Origin: Antarcticimicrobium sediminis
GTDB taxonomy: Bacteria > Pseudomonadota > Alphaproteobacteria > Rhodobacterales > Rhodobacteraceae
Direction of reading: 5' to 3'
DNA length: 64,000 bases
Assembly (NCBI RefSeq): GCF_004348975.1
Contig: NZ_SMFP01000002.1
Span: 1 to 64,000 of the forward strand
Of the stretch, positions 36,246-45,095 are shown piece by piece (positions within the stretch are counted from its first letter, which is position 1; each line of letters opens with the position of its first letter). The position numbers were made by a program, and so were the translations under genes. Below the pieces are notes generated by a model. It did not search any database and had not been told where the DNA came from. It saw only the letters and a program-made list of their open reading frames with translations.

Positions 36246-37037
36246 TTAGCCCCGCGTCATCGACAGGATTTCGGCGTGAAGCTCGGGCGTTGCTGCCGCC
36301 ACCACCCGGCCTGATGAGTCGAGGCCCAGCGGCGCGCCGTTCCAATCGGTGATGACCCCGCCCGCACCTTCGATCACCGGCACAAGCGCAAGATAGTCAT
36401 AGGGTTGCAGGTCCATCTCGACCACTGCATCCACATGGCCCGAGGCCAGCAGCCCGTAAGTGTAGCAATCGCCGCCAAAACGGCGCATCGCCGCGCGGGC
36501 GCTGATCCGGTCGAAAATGGCCAGCCCCTCCGCGTCAAAGCTGTCCGGCGATGTGGTGTAGAGCCGCGCGTCGGCGAGCCGGGTGCAGCCGCTGGTTCGG
36601 CAACCTTGGCCGCAAAATTGTGTCGCGGCACCTGTCTGACCGACCCAGATTTCGCCGGTGGGGGGGATGGAGATGACCCCGATGGTCGGTTTTCCATGCT
36701 CCAGATGGGCCACCAACGTGCCAAAGGCCGGCATCCCGGTGATAAAGCTTTTGGTCCCGTCGATCGGGTCCAGAACCCAGATGTTCGGGCTGTCGAGCTT
36801 GGAACTGCCGTGTTCCTCGCCATAGATGCCATGACCGGGGAATCTGTCGATGATTTGCGCGCGCATGGCGCTTTCGATGGATCTGTCCGCCTTGGTGACG
36901 GGCGATAAATCTTCTTTCTTTTCAATATCCAGAGGCGTCCGGAAATAGCTGAGTGCCATCGGCGTAGCGCTCTCGGCCAGCGCGCGCGCGAACACTGCCA
37001 AGGGGTCGGTTTCCGGTGTTTCCATGGGTGTGTGCAT
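36246..37037 (-). CDS. Inositol-monophosphatase family phosphatase (histidinol-phosphatase-like)
   Basis: The 263-residue protein has the Li+-sensitive phosphatase metal sites: GEEHGS near residue 74, DPIDGTKSF near 93 and a C-terminal variant YDYLALVPVIEGAGG in place of WDxAAG. That variant is typical of the HisN/histidinol-phosphate branch, so hydrolysis of histidinol phosphate or a similar amino-alcohol phosphate is likely. It is divergent from the putative AEP importer rather than in a histidine operon, which suggests a catabolic role toward an imported phosphate ester. The shared 214-bp region holds direct repeats that could bind the DeoR regulator. Confidence 0.75.
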   Translation of the reverse strand: MHTPMETPETDPLAVFARALAESATPMALSYFRTPLDIEKKEDLSPVTKADRSIESAMRAQIIDRFPGHGIYGEEHGSSKLDSPNIWVLDPIDGTKSFITGMPAFGTLVAHLEHGKPTIGVISIPPTGEIWVGQTGAATQFCGQGCRTSGCTRLADARLYTTSPDSFDAEGLAIFDRISARAAMRRFGGDCYTYGLLASGHVDAVVEMDLQPYDYLALVPVIEGAGGVITDWNGAPLGLDSSGRVVAAATPELHAEILSMTRG

Positions 37038-37102
37038 ATTTTTTCCTCAGCGGGCTCATTTTGCTCCGGCAACCGGGGGCATGTGGAAATAGTAGTAGAC
37101 AG

Positions 37103-37140
37103 AACCCCAAAAAATGCAAGAATACACAAATAACCCCAAA
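37103..37140. promoter_or_regulatory. Candidate operator: AACCCCAAA direct repeat
   Basis: The nonamer AACCCCAAA occurs at 37103-37111 and again at 37132-37140, flanking an A-rich spacer, midway between the divergent phosphatase and importer genes. Directly repeated sites are usual for DeoR-family regulators, and a DeoR gene ends this operon. A second direct repeat, GGCAGGGCGCAG, follows at 37152-37163 and 37169-37180. Confidence 0.35.
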
Positions 37141-37251
37141 CGTCGCACTGCGGCAGGGCGCAGTGCCGGGCAGGGCGCAGGCACGCCAGAAGGCCTGAAG
37201 CGATCCGGTGGACTTGTGTCTGTCGGTGAAAATTCAACATGGAGATCGACA

Positions 37252-38259
37252 ATGAAAAATCATATTTTTGCTGTTTCCGCCTCGCTGCTTGCGCTTGCGG
37301 CGGCCTCGGCTGCCGTGGCGGGCGAGATCACGGTTTACACCGCGCTGGAAGAAGAAGAGATCGCGGCCTATGCGGCGGCGGCGCAGGCGACGATGCCGGA
37401 CGTCGAGCTGAATATTCTGCGTCTGTCCACCGGCAAGCTGGGCGCGCGTATCTTGGCCGAGGCGGGCAATCCGCAGGCGGACGTGATCTGGGGCTGGGCC
37501 GTCACGGCGATGATGGACCCGCAGATTCTGGATATGCTGGAACCCTACGCGGCCAAAGGGTCCGAGGTTCTGGGCGACGCCTTTCGCGATGCCGATGGTC
37601 GCTGGTTCGCGCCGGTCGGTTATATGGGCGCGTTCTGCGTGAACACCGCGCGGCTGGAGCAGAAGGGCCTGCCGATGCCCAAAAGCTGGAAGGATCTGGA
37701 AGACCCGGCGTTCAAGGGCGAGATCCTGATGCCGGATCCGAATTCTTCGGGGACCGGGTATCTGCATGTGAACGCGGTTCTGCAAACGCTGGGCGAAGAG
37801 GCCGGCTGGGCGCAACTGGCGGCGGTCGATCCCAATATGGCGCAATATACCTCTTCGGGGTCGAAACCGTGTAAATCGGCGCGCACTGGTGAATACACGG
37901 TCGGCATTTCGCTGGCCTTCACCGCGATGCAGTCGATCGAAGAAGGCTATCCGCTGGCCATGGTGTTCCCCGAAGGCGGCGTCGGCTATGAGCTGGAAGC
38001 CTCGGGCCTGATGTCCAGCAGCGACAACAAGGACGATGCCAAGGCCTTCCTGGATTGGACGATGTCGGAAGAGGCGATCGACCTGTATCGCCAGTACAAG
38101 GCGCTGATCACCATCCCCGGTGTCGGGGCGTCGGCGGCTGCGGAAAAGGCCGGTTTGCCAGCGGATATCAGCACCGTTCTGGCCGATGTGGACTTTGTGA
38201 AGTCGGCGGCAGGGCAGAACGCCATCAAGGCGACCTGGAAAGAAAAATTCGGCCGTTGA
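37252..38259 (+). CDS. Putative 2-aminoethylphosphonate ABC transporter substrate-binding protein
   Basis: From ATG 37252, with GGAG seven bases upstream, the protein has 335 residues and a Sec signal peptide (MKNHIFAVSASLLALAAASA, cut near AVAG). It is a Fe3+/AEP-type periplasmic binding protein: EITVYTALEEEEI, ILRLSTGKLGARILAE, DVIWGWAVTAMM and GEYTVGISLAF resemble the PhnS-like AEP group. The upstream frame back to 37114 is not expected to be translated. The following genes are the ATPase and double permease. Related proteins can bind iron or small phosphate compounds, so the substrate is tentative. Confidence 0.8.
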   Translation: MKNHIFAVSASLLALAAASAAVAGEITVYTALEEEEIAAYAAAAQATMPDVELNILRLSTGKLGARILAEAGNPQADVIWGWAVTAMMDPQILDMLEPYAAKGSEVLGDAFRDADGRWFAPVGYMGAFCVNTARLEQKGLPMPKSWKDLEDPAFKGEILMPDPNSSGTGYLHVNAVLQTLGEEAGWAQLAAVDPNMAQYTSSGSKPCKSARTGEYTVGISLAFTAMQSIEEGYPLAMVFPEGGVGYELEASGLMSSSDNKDDAKAFLDWTMSEEAIDLYRQYKALITIPGVGASAAAEKAGLPADISTVLADVDFVKSAAGQNAIKATWKEKFGR

Positions 38260-38272
38260 TCGGCTGATCATT

Positions 38273-38299
38273 GGCGCGCGGGGCTTGGTTCCGCGCGCC
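38273..38299 (+). promoter_or_regulatory. Intercistronic stem-loop after the binding-protein gene
   Basis: A perfect nine-bp stem (GGCGCGCGG / CCGCGCGCC) with a nine-base loop lies between the binding-protein gene and the ATPase gene, followed by a few scattered T. Such hairpins after periplasmic binding-protein genes commonly protect or terminate part of the transcript so that the binding protein is made in excess over the membrane parts. Confidence 0.6.
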
Positions 38300-38371
38300 G
38301 TCGGTTTCTTTGCGCGCGACCGTGCTCGCGGGCAAAGGCCAAGACACCCCACAGCCCGGAACCGCACCCCC

Positions 38372-39400
38372 ATGTATCTGACCGTCCGAAATGTCACCAA
38401 ACGCTATGGCCCCTTCACCGCATTGGACGATGTGTCCATTTCGATCGAGAAGGGCGAGTTTGTGTGCCTGTTGGGCCCGAGCGGATGCGGCAAGACGACC
38501 TTGCTGCGGCTGATTGCCGGGCTGACCGATATCGACGAGGGCGAGGTGCTTCTGGAGGATCAATCCCTGTTGGGCCTGCCCGCGCGCAAGCGGGGGTTCG
38601 GGATCGTCTTTCAATCCTATTCGTTGTTCCCCAACATGACGGTCGCGGCCAATATCGGCTATGGGCTGAAGATCCGAAACGTGCCGTCAGACCAGATTTC
38701 CGCGCGGGTGCGGGATCTTCTCGAGATGGTCAAGTTGCCACAACTGGCCGACAAATTGCCCGGCCAGTTGTCGGGGGGCCAGCAACAGCGCATCGCGCTG
38801 GCCCGCGCCATTGCGGTGGACCCGCGCGCCTTGCTGCTTGATGAACCGCTTTCGGCGCTGGATGCCAAGGTCCGGGCCGAGCTGCGCGGCGAGATCCGAC
38901 AGTTGCAGCGGGCGCTTGGCATTCCGACCTTGATGGTGACGCATGATCAGGAAGAGGCGCTTGAACTGGCCGACAAGATCATCTGCATGAACCATGGAAC
39001 GGTGGTGCAGACCGGAACGCCGGAAGAGCTGTACAATCACCCGGTGACCCGTTTCGTGGCCGATTTCATGGGCCGCAGCAATATCATCCCCACCGACCGG
39101 ATCCGTGCGGTTCTTCCCGATCTGATGGCACATCGGCCGGATGGACCGGAGGACGCCTATTCGGCCTGTATTCGTCCTGAGGAAATCACCATCACCGCCG
39201 CGCCCGCCGGGACGCAAACCGTGCGCTCCATCGGCTTTCTCGGCAACCTCAGACGGATTGAAACCGATGGGCCGCTTGGGCCCGTGCTGGTGGAAACCCA
39301 TGGCCAAGCCAAATGCAACGAAGGCGATGCGGTGACGCTGGAGATTCCGGCGCAGGCCTGCACCTGGGTGCGCAATGACCCGGCAGGGCCGGTCGCGTGA
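38372..39400 (+). CDS. Putative 2-aminoethylphosphonate ABC transporter ATP-binding protein
   Basis: Starting at ATG 38372 (MYLTVRNVTKRYGPF), the 342-residue ATPase has Walker A GPSGCGKTT near residue 37, Q-loop VFQSYSLFPNMTV, signature LSGGQQQRIALARAI, Walker B LLLDEPLSALD and the switch His in VTHDQEEAL. A C-terminal TOBE-like regulatory region follows (about 240-340). The upstream frame from 38285 lies in the hairpin region and is not supported. It ends in a TGATG junction with the permease. Confidence 0.85.
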   Translation: MYLTVRNVTKRYGPFTALDDVSISIEKGEFVCLLGPSGCGKTTLLRLIAGLTDIDEGEVLLEDQSLLGLPARKRGFGIVFQSYSLFPNMTVAANIGYGLKIRNVPSDQISARVRDLLEMVKLPQLADKLPGQLSGGQQQRIALARAIAVDPRALLLDEPLSALDAKVRAELRGEIRQLQRALGIPTLMVTHDQEEALELADKIICMNHGTVVQTGTPEELYNHPVTRFVADFMGRSNIIPTDRIRAVLPDLMAHRPDGPEDAYSACIRPEEITITAAPAGTQTVRSIGFLGNLRRIETDGPLGPVLVETHGQAKCNEGDAVTLEIPAQACTWVRNDPAGPVA

Positions 39401-41091
39401 TGCCGACACGCCAAGCCACCCCCGCGACAGCGCACACAAAACGCGGTCTGGACGGGGATCGGGTTTTGACGGCGTTTTGCGTCGGTCTTCCGGTTCTGGG
39501 GCTGCTGCTGTTCTTTCTGTACCCGATGGCCATCGTGTTCCTGCGCTCGATCACCGTTGCGGACGGCACCTATGGGCTGGGCAATTACGGCGAGGTGCTG
39601 GCGTCAAAGGGGTTCTGGCGCGCGACATGGCATTCGATGGCGATGGGCGGGGGCACGACGGTGCTGAGCGTGCTGTTGGGCTTCGTCATTGCGCATGGGC
39701 TGCACCGCTGTGCGTTCCGGGGCAAATGGCTGATCCGGGCGGCGATCGTGCTGCCGTTGCTTGCGCCGTCTTTGGTGCAGGCGCTGGGCCTGATCTTCCT
39801 GTTGGGGCGCAACGGGTTGGTGAACCGCTTTTTCGGGCTGGAGATGGATATCTATGGCTTCTGGGGGTTGTTGATCGCCAACACGCTTTATGCGCTGCCA
39901 CAAGCGGTGATGATCATCGGCGCCGCGCTGGTTCTGCTGGATGCCCGCACCTATGAGGCCGCCGAGATCATGGGCGCCAGCCCGTCCCGGCAGTTCCGGG
40001 ATCTGACCCTGCCTGCGGTGCGTCTTGGCCTTTTGAATGCCGCCTTCGTGGTGTTCACCATCACGATCACCGATTTCGGCAATGCCGCCGTCATCGGGGG
40101 CGATTATTCGGTTCTGGCAACCGAGATCTATTCACAGGTCGTCGGCCAGCGCAATTTCAACATGGGGGCGGTCGTGGGCATCATGCTGCTGCTGCCCACG
40201 GTCGCGTCCTATGCCATCGAACGGCAGGCGATGAAGCGGCAGAAGGGCCAGCAGGGGACCAACAGCCAGCCCTTCGTTCCGCAGTTTACGCCGGTTCGCG
40301 ACCTGCCGATGGCAGCTATCAATTTCCTGATCGCGGTGCTGATCGCTGCCGTGATCGCCATCGTGGTTTTTGCCAGTTTCGTGCGGCTCTGGCCGTATAA
40401 CTTCGAGCTCACCACGCGGCACTATAACATCACCCTTGCGGGCGGTTATGGCTCGCTTTGGATGACGATCGTCATATCCCTGATGGCGGCAGCGGGGGGC
40501 ACGCTGGCGGTGTTTCTGCTGGGGCTTGGCCTGCGCCGGGTTCCATCCGCGCTGGCGCAGCCGCTTCAGGTTCTGGCGGCGATGCCGGCGGCGGTGCCGG
40601 GGATGGTGCTGGGGCTGGCCTATATCCTGACGTTCAATTCGACGGCAACGCCGCTGTATCTGCTGTATGGAACGGCGGCGCTGATCGCGATCATCAACTT
40701 CTATCACTATCACACGCAGGCCTTTCTGACTCTGCAGACCGGGTTCCGGCAACTTCCACCCGCGCTTGAAGAGGCCGCCGGGAGCCTTGGCGCCGGGTTG
40801 GGTAAGGTGGCCGTCAATGTGGTGGCCCCCTTCATCGCGCCGATGCTGGTGTCGGTGTTCTTCTTCCTGTTCATGCGCTCCATGGTGACGCTTTCGGCGG
40901 TGGTGTTCCTGACCACACCGAAACTGAACGTGGCCGCCGTGACGATCATGCGGCTGGATGATGCCGGGCTGACATCACAGGCGGCGGCGTTCTCGACCGT
41001 GGTGATGGCCGTGGTCTGTGCCGCCCTGATCGGGATGAAAGCCGTGTTGGCAGTGATGGGGCGGGGCCAGACGCGCCCGGCGAAAGGCTGA
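39400..41091 (+). CDS. Putative 2-aminoethylphosphonate ABC transporter permease (fused double permease)
   Basis: A 563-residue membrane protein with two tandem permease halves, each with about six spans and a coupling loop (EAAEIMGASPSRQFRDLTLP near residue 190; EEAAGSLGAGLGKVAVNVVAP near 470). Fused permeases of this kind serve iron, thiamin and AEP importers. ATG 39400 overlaps the ATPase stop; GTG one codon earlier is an equivalent alternative. The regulator gene starts four bases after its end, so all four genes form one operon. Confidence 0.85.
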   Translation: MPTRQATPATAHTKRGLDGDRVLTAFCVGLPVLGLLLFFLYPMAIVFLRSITVADGTYGLGNYGEVLASKGFWRATWHSMAMGGGTTVLSVLLGFVIAHGLHRCAFRGKWLIRAAIVLPLLAPSLVQALGLIFLLGRNGLVNRFFGLEMDIYGFWGLLIANTLYALPQAVMIIGAALVLLDARTYEAAEIMGASPSRQFRDLTLPAVRLGLLNAAFVVFTITITDFGNAAVIGGDYSVLATEIYSQVVGQRNFNMGAVVGIMLLLPTVASYAIERQAMKRQKGQQGTNSQPFVPQFTPVRDLPMAAINFLIAVLIAAVIAIVVFASFVRLWPYNFELTTRHYNITLAGGYGSLWMTIVISLMAAAGGTLAVFLLGLGLRRVPSALAQPLQVLAAMPAAVPGMVLGLAYILTFNSTATPLYLLYGTAALIAIINFYHYHTQAFLTLQTGFRQLPPALEEAAGSLGAGLGKVAVNVVAPFIAPMLVSVFFFLFMRSMVTLSAVVFLTTPKLNVAAVTIMRLDDAGLTSQAAAFSTVVMAVVCAALIGMKAVLAVMGRGQTRPAKG

Positions 41092-41095
41092 ACCG

Positions 41096-41854
41096 ATGTG
41101 GTCCAAGGATCGTCACCAACGCATCCTGTCGATGCTTGAGGTCAGCGGGCGGGTCAGCGCCAATGATCTGGTGAGCATTCTGGGCGTTTCACGCGAAACC
41201 GTGCGCCGGGATCTGGTGGATCTTGAGCTTGCCGGGCTGGTCCAGCGTGTTCACGGCGGTGTTGTGCTGCCCGATACCAGTGTCGAGGCGCCTTTTGAGA
41301 AACGCAGGCAAAGCCAGACACGGGCCAAGCGCGACATTGCCCGCAAGGCGGTGTCCCTGATCAAACCCGGCGCCTCGCTGTTCGTGGACGCCGGCAGCAC
41401 CACGTCGATTTTTGCGCAAGAGTTGGTGAAACTTTCCGGCATCATGGTCGTGACCAATTCGATTGAAATCGCAACGACGGTGCAGGCCGCCAACACCGGG
41501 ATCAATCTGGTGCTGCTGGGGGGGCGGCTGGTTAATGATGTGCCGGGCACCTATGGCGAACTCACGGTGTCAGAGATCCGCCGCTTTCAGGTCGACATGG
41601 CCTTTATCGCGCCGGTCGGGCTGCATGCGGAAAAGGGCGCGTTTTCCTATGAACTGCTTGAGGCGGATGTCGCGGGCGCGATGATCGAAAACGCGGCCGA
41701 GACGGTCTTGCTGGTTGATCACACCAAGCAAGCCACGCTCAGCCGGGTCCGGTTCTGCGAGATTGGCCAGATCGGAACGCTGGTCGCCGACAATAGTTCA
41801 TCCCCGGCGCAGTTGGAGCCGTTTCGCCGCGCCGGGATCAAGGTCGTCATCTGA
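41096..41854 (+). CDS. DeoR/GlpR-family transcriptional regulator
   Basis: The 252-residue protein has an N-terminal DeoR helix-turn-helix (VSANDLVSILGVSRETVRRDL, residues about 20-40) and the C-terminal sugar-phosphate sensor fold with FVDAGSTTSIFAQEL. Family members usually repress and are released by a phosphorylated metabolite. Placement directly after the importer genes and opposite a phosphatase suggests it controls both directions, with a phosphate ester as the inducer. The AACCCCAAA repeats at 37103-37140 are a possible binding site. Confidence 0.85.
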   Translation: MWSKDRHQRILSMLEVSGRVSANDLVSILGVSRETVRRDLVDLELAGLVQRVHGGVVLPDTSVEAPFEKRRQSQTRAKRDIARKAVSLIKPGASLFVDAGSTTSIFAQELVKLSGIMVVTNSIEIATTVQAANTGINLVLLGGRLVNDVPGTYGELTVSEIRRFQVDMAFIAPVGLHAEKGAFSYELLEADVAGAMIENAAETVLLVDHTKQATLSRVRFCEIGQIGTLVADNSSSPAQLEPFRRAGIKVVI

Positions 41855-41860
41855 GGGCTG

Positions 41861-41883
41861 GGACGGCCCGGAGTACCCCGTCC
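41861..41883. terminator. Weak stem-loop between convergent genes
   Basis: GGACGG (41861-41866) pairs with CCGTCC (41878-41883) in the short gap between the DeoR gene and the leftward thiX end. It has no T tract, so terminator function is only suggested by position. Confidence 0.3.
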
Positions 41884-41927
41884 AAGGCTGGTTGTGTCAT
41901 CCTCAAGGAAACGAGTTCGTCAGCGGT

Positions 41928-42686
41928 TCAGGCAAACGAAAGCCGCTTTTCAGACCATCGGGAAAGGGCCTCGACAGCGATCCAAAGGCTCAGGGAAAGG
42001 CCGGAGAGCGCGATCAAAGCCGCGAACATCAGGGCGGTCTGACCGCGGCCGTTTGACATCAACATCAGATGCCCCAAACCTTGTGAGGCCCCGACCCATT
42101 CTCCGATCAGCACCGCCAGCGGACCATAGACCGCCGCCAGCCGCAGGCCCGAAAGCAGCCCCGGCACCGCATGCGGCAAGCGCAGCAGCAGGGTTTCGCG
42201 CCAGCGCCCGGCCCCGGACAGGCGTGACAGGTCGCTCAGCCCCGCAGGCAGGCTCATCAGCCGGTCAAACAGCGCCGAGGCAATCGGGAAATAGGTCACA
42301 AGCGCGATCGTCACGATCTTGGACGGCATGCCATAGCCCAGCCAGAGCGTTATCACCGGGGCCAGCGCAAATGCTGGAATGGCCTGCGCCAGTACCAGCA
42401 TCGGGCGCAGCAGCCAGCGGGCGCGCCGCGACAGCGCCAGCAGCAAGGCCGTTTCAACGCCCAAGGCGATCCCGATCACAAGGCCAAGGCCAAGGTTGGA
42501 TGCGGACCAAAGCGTGTTTTGCCAAATCAGCGCGGCATTGTCCCACAAGGACTGGGCGACAAGACCGGGGCCGGGCAGGATAAAGCGAGGCACACCGCTG
42601 AGGCTGACCACCGCCTGCCAGACCGCGAGCGTGACCAGCACCGGAACGGCGGCGCGCCACAGGCCCCGGGCGGCGCGCGCGATCAA
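41928..42686 (-). CDS. thiX: ThiX: permease of a thiamin-precursor ABC transporter
   Basis: A 252-residue SsuC-type permease with about six spans. LILPGPGLVAQSLW near the start and the coupling loop SLPAGLSDLSRLSGAGRWRETLLLRLPHAVPG mark the family. It is the last gene of the thiamin operon and overlaps thiZ by ATGA. With ThiY and ThiZ it imports N-formyl-4-amino-5-aminomethyl-2-methylpyrimidine or a similar thiamin breakdown product. Confidence 0.85.
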   Translation of the reverse strand: MIARAARGLWRAAVPVLVTLAVWQAVVSLSGVPRFILPGPGLVAQSLWDNAALIWQNTLWSASNLGLGLVIGIALGVETALLLALSRRARWLLRPMLVLAQAIPAFALAPVITLWLGYGMPSKIVTIALVTYFPIASALFDRLMSLPAGLSDLSRLSGAGRWRETLLLRLPHAVPGLLSGLRLAAVYGPLAVLIGEWVGASQGLGHLMLMSNGRGQTALMFAALIALSGLSLSLWIAVEALSRWSEKRLSFA

Positions 42687-43420
42687 GCGGCCTCCGACGC
42701 AAGGTGCAGGCGCATCCGCTGCAAAAGCGCGGCCTGCGCGGTCAGGGTGGTTGCGGCTTCTGGTGCGCGCGGCGGGGCCGTAGGGGGCAGTGGACAGGGA
42801 TCGACGCCCGTGCGCGTCACGATCCAGGCGCTGTCTGCCAGCCGGATCGCCTCGGCGGGGTCATGGGTGATCAAAACCACGGTTCGACCGCTCAGAAGCC
42901 CGGCGGCCAGATCCTGCATCGTGTGGCGCGTCATCGCGTCCAGCGCCGAGAACGGCTCGTCAAGCAGAACGATGGCCCGATCCTCATACAGGGTCCGTGC
43001 GAGGGCGACGCGCTGGCGCTGCCCGGCAGAGAGCTGTGAGGGTTTGCGGGTCTCATGGCCGGCAAGCCCGACATCCGCCAGCAGCGCCGCCGCCCGGTCT
43101 GGCTGCGGGCGTTCGCCGCGCAGGCGGGCGCAAATCGTGACATTGTCCCGCGCCGTGGCCCAGGGCAAAAGCTGATCGTCCTGCGCCATCATGGCGACGC
43201 GCGGGGCAATGGCGGCATTGTCCTGTGCCGTGATCCGACCATCCAGACGCGCGGCACAGGGCAGGGCGGCGATCAATCGCAAAAGCGATGTCTTGCCGAC
43301 ACCGGACGCCCCCAGAAGCGCGCTCCACCGACCTGCGGGGAGAGTCAGATCGAACGCCTCGATCAGGCACCGGCCCCCGGCGTGGAGCGATCCCGCCATA
43401 TGGATGGCCGGGGCGATCAT
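42683..43420 (-). CDS. thiZ: ThiZ: ATP-binding protein of a thiamin-precursor ABC transporter
   Basis: A 245-residue ABC ATPase with Walker A GASGVGKTS near residue 38, Q-loop MMAQDDQLLPWAT, signature LSAGQRQRVALARTL and Walker B VLLDEPFSALD, switch His in ITHDPAEA. The C-terminal 30 residues are family-specific. It overlaps both tenA and thiX by four bases. Function is assigned by context and by the SsuB/ThiZ type. Confidence 0.85.
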   Translation of the reverse strand: MIAPAIHMAGSLHAGGRCLIEAFDLTLPAGRWSALLGASGVGKTSLLRLIAALPCAARLDGRITAQDNAAIAPRVAMMAQDDQLLPWATARDNVTICARLRGERPQPDRAAALLADVGLAGHETRKPSQLSAGQRQRVALARTLYEDRAIVLLDEPFSALDAMTRHTMQDLAAGLLSGRTVVLITHDPAEAIRLADSAWIVTRTGVDPCPLPPTAPPRAPEAATTLTAQAALLQRMRLHLASEAA

Positions 43421-44100
43421 ACCGCCACCGGGTGAGAGGCCATGCTCCAGAAACCGATTTCCAGCCGCGTCGCCGTGCTAAACCGGGCCTGAAGCTCGCC
43501 CGCGCGCGGCAGATCCTCCCAGCCGGGGCCAAGACGGCGCAAAATCGCGCCATCGATCAACGCCCCGACATCCCGGCACAGGGCCTGAAACGCTTCCCCG
43601 CCATAGGTTGCGCACCACTCTGAGTAGGCACCGCTGTTGCCCGCCAACCGGGCGCCGATTTCGCCATATCCCAGCACGCAGGGGGCCAGCGCCGCCAGCA
43701 GATCTAGAAAATCGCCGGAATAGCCCGCCTCCAGCACATAGCGGGTATAGGCCAGATTTTCGGGGGCCTCGGGCGTTGCCTCCAACGTGGCGCGGTCGAT
43801 GCCCTGCGCGGCGCAGGTTTCCACATGCAGCGGCATTTCCTCATGCACCAGCGCGTGAACCGTGGCGCTGGCCGCGGCCATTTCGTCCAGCGTCTTGGCC
43901 TTGGCCGCCGCCAGCGCCCATGCGCGGGCGAAATGGATCAGGAACACGTAATCCTGACGCAGGTACTGCAGGTAATTTTCCTGTGGCAGGGTTCCGTCGC
44001 GCAGCCCTTCGACAAAGGCGTGGTGGGTGTAGCGGCCCCAATCCTGCGCCGCGCCCGCACGCCAAAGCGCGAAGGCACGGCCATAGTCCGGCCCGCTCAT
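43417..44100 (-). CDS. tenA: TenA: aminopyrimidine aminohydrolase (thiaminase II)
   Basis: The 227-residue TenA/THI-4 protein has LRQDYVFLIHFARAW (catalytic Asp), the nucleophile Cys in LAPCVLGYGEIG and the conserved Glu/aromatic end RLEIGFW. TenA hydrolyses 4-amino-5-aminomethyl-2-methylpyrimidine to hydroxymethylpyrimidine, recycling degraded thiamin. It lies between thiY and thiZ, each joined by ATGA, so transport and hydrolysis are made together. This suits an operon without thiC. Confidence 0.9.
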   Translation of the reverse strand: MSGPDYGRAFALWRAGAAQDWGRYTHHAFVEGLRDGTLPQENYLQYLRQDYVFLIHFARAWALAAAKAKTLDEMAAASATVHALVHEEMPLHVETCAAQGIDRATLEATPEAPENLAYTRYVLEAGYSGDFLDLLAALAPCVLGYGEIGARLAGNSGAYSEWCATYGGEAFQALCRDVGALIDGAILRRLGPGWEDLPRAGELQARFSTATRLEIGFWSMASHPVAV

Positions 44101-45056
44101 TGCGCGACTTCGGCAGTAACGTCGGCGGTGACGTCGCGCACCAGATCGGCCGCGGGAATGGGGGTTTTCACGGCCCCTTGCTCAAGCAGAAACGCCTCGA
44201 ATCGCGCGTAACGGCCCTGATCGACGGCGGCGGGGCGGCTGGCAAAGCGTGGCCATGTATCGGCCCAAGCGCGGGTGTTCAGCTCGTTGCGCAACTCGGC
44301 GCTGGTGGCGAAAAAGGTCTGCCCGGCGGCTTCGGGATCATTCAGGATGTAGGCGGCGGCGCGTTCGGTCGCGTGGAGGAAGCGGGCGATCAACTCGCGA
44401 TTCAGCCCCTCGGCGCGCGCGATATAGATCAGCTCGTCATAGGCGGGCACGCCTTCGGCCTCGGGGTAGAAACAGCGCCCTTCGTGGCCTTCCATCTCCA
44501 TCTGGTTCAATTCGAAATTGCGAAAGGCCCCGATCACACCATCGACCTGTCCGGACATCAGCGCGGGCGAGATCGACCAGCCGATATTGATCTGTTCGAC
44601 GTCCTCGGGGGACAGGCCGCTATGGGCCAACATGGCCGACAGCAGCATTTCCTGCACCCCCGCCACGGAAAAGCCGACCTTACGCCCGGCCAGATCTGCG
44701 ACCGACTGCACCGGCCCGTCGGCCCGTACCACAAGGCAGGTGAGCGGGGTCTCGATCAGGGTGCCGACGCGGACCACGTCCAGCCCTTCGCGGCGGTTGA
44801 GATGCAACTCGGGCTGGTAGCTGAGGGCAAGATCGACGTTGCCAGCCGCCACCATGCGCGGCGGATCATTGGGGTCGGCGGGGGTGACCAAGTCGACCTC
44901 AAGCCCGGCATCAGCGAAAAAGCCCAGCTCTTCGGCCAGAATGATGGGCCCGTGATCGGGATTTATGAACCAGTCGAGCATGACGGTCATGTGGTCCTGT
45001 GCCAGCACCGGGGTGGCCAGCAGGGTCATTGCGCATGTTGCGAGTATCTTTTTCAC
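44097..45056 (-). CDS. thiY: ThiY: periplasmic binding protein for thiamin pyrimidine precursor
   Basis: I place the start at GTG 45056, six bases after GGAG, giving a signal peptide VKKILATCAMTLLATPVLAQ; ATG 45071 overlaps that Shine-Dalgarno and is less likely. The 319-residue protein belongs to the NMT1/THI5 fold: MLDWFINPDHGPIILAEELGFF near the start and the motif QEMLLSAMLAHSGL. ThiY captures formylaminopyrimidine for ThiXZ. Downstream are tenA, thiZ and thiX, upstream the sulphur-transfer genes. Confidence 0.85.
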   Translation of the reverse strand: MKKILATCAMTLLATPVLAQDHMTVMLDWFINPDHGPIILAEELGFFADAGLEVDLVTPADPNDPPRMVAAGNVDLALSYQPELHLNRREGLDVVRVGTLIETPLTCLVVRADGPVQSVADLAGRKVGFSVAGVQEMLLSAMLAHSGLSPEDVEQINIGWSISPALMSGQVDGVIGAFRNFELNQMEMEGHEGRCFYPEAEGVPAYDELIYIARAEGLNRELIARFLHATERAAAYILNDPEAAGQTFFATSAELRNELNTRAWADTWPRFASRPAAVDQGRYARFEAFLLEQGAVKTPIPAADLVRDVTADVTAEVAQ

Positions 45057-45095
45057 GTCTGTCTCCGTCATGGGGTGTGTGTTGGGGGGAAAAGG

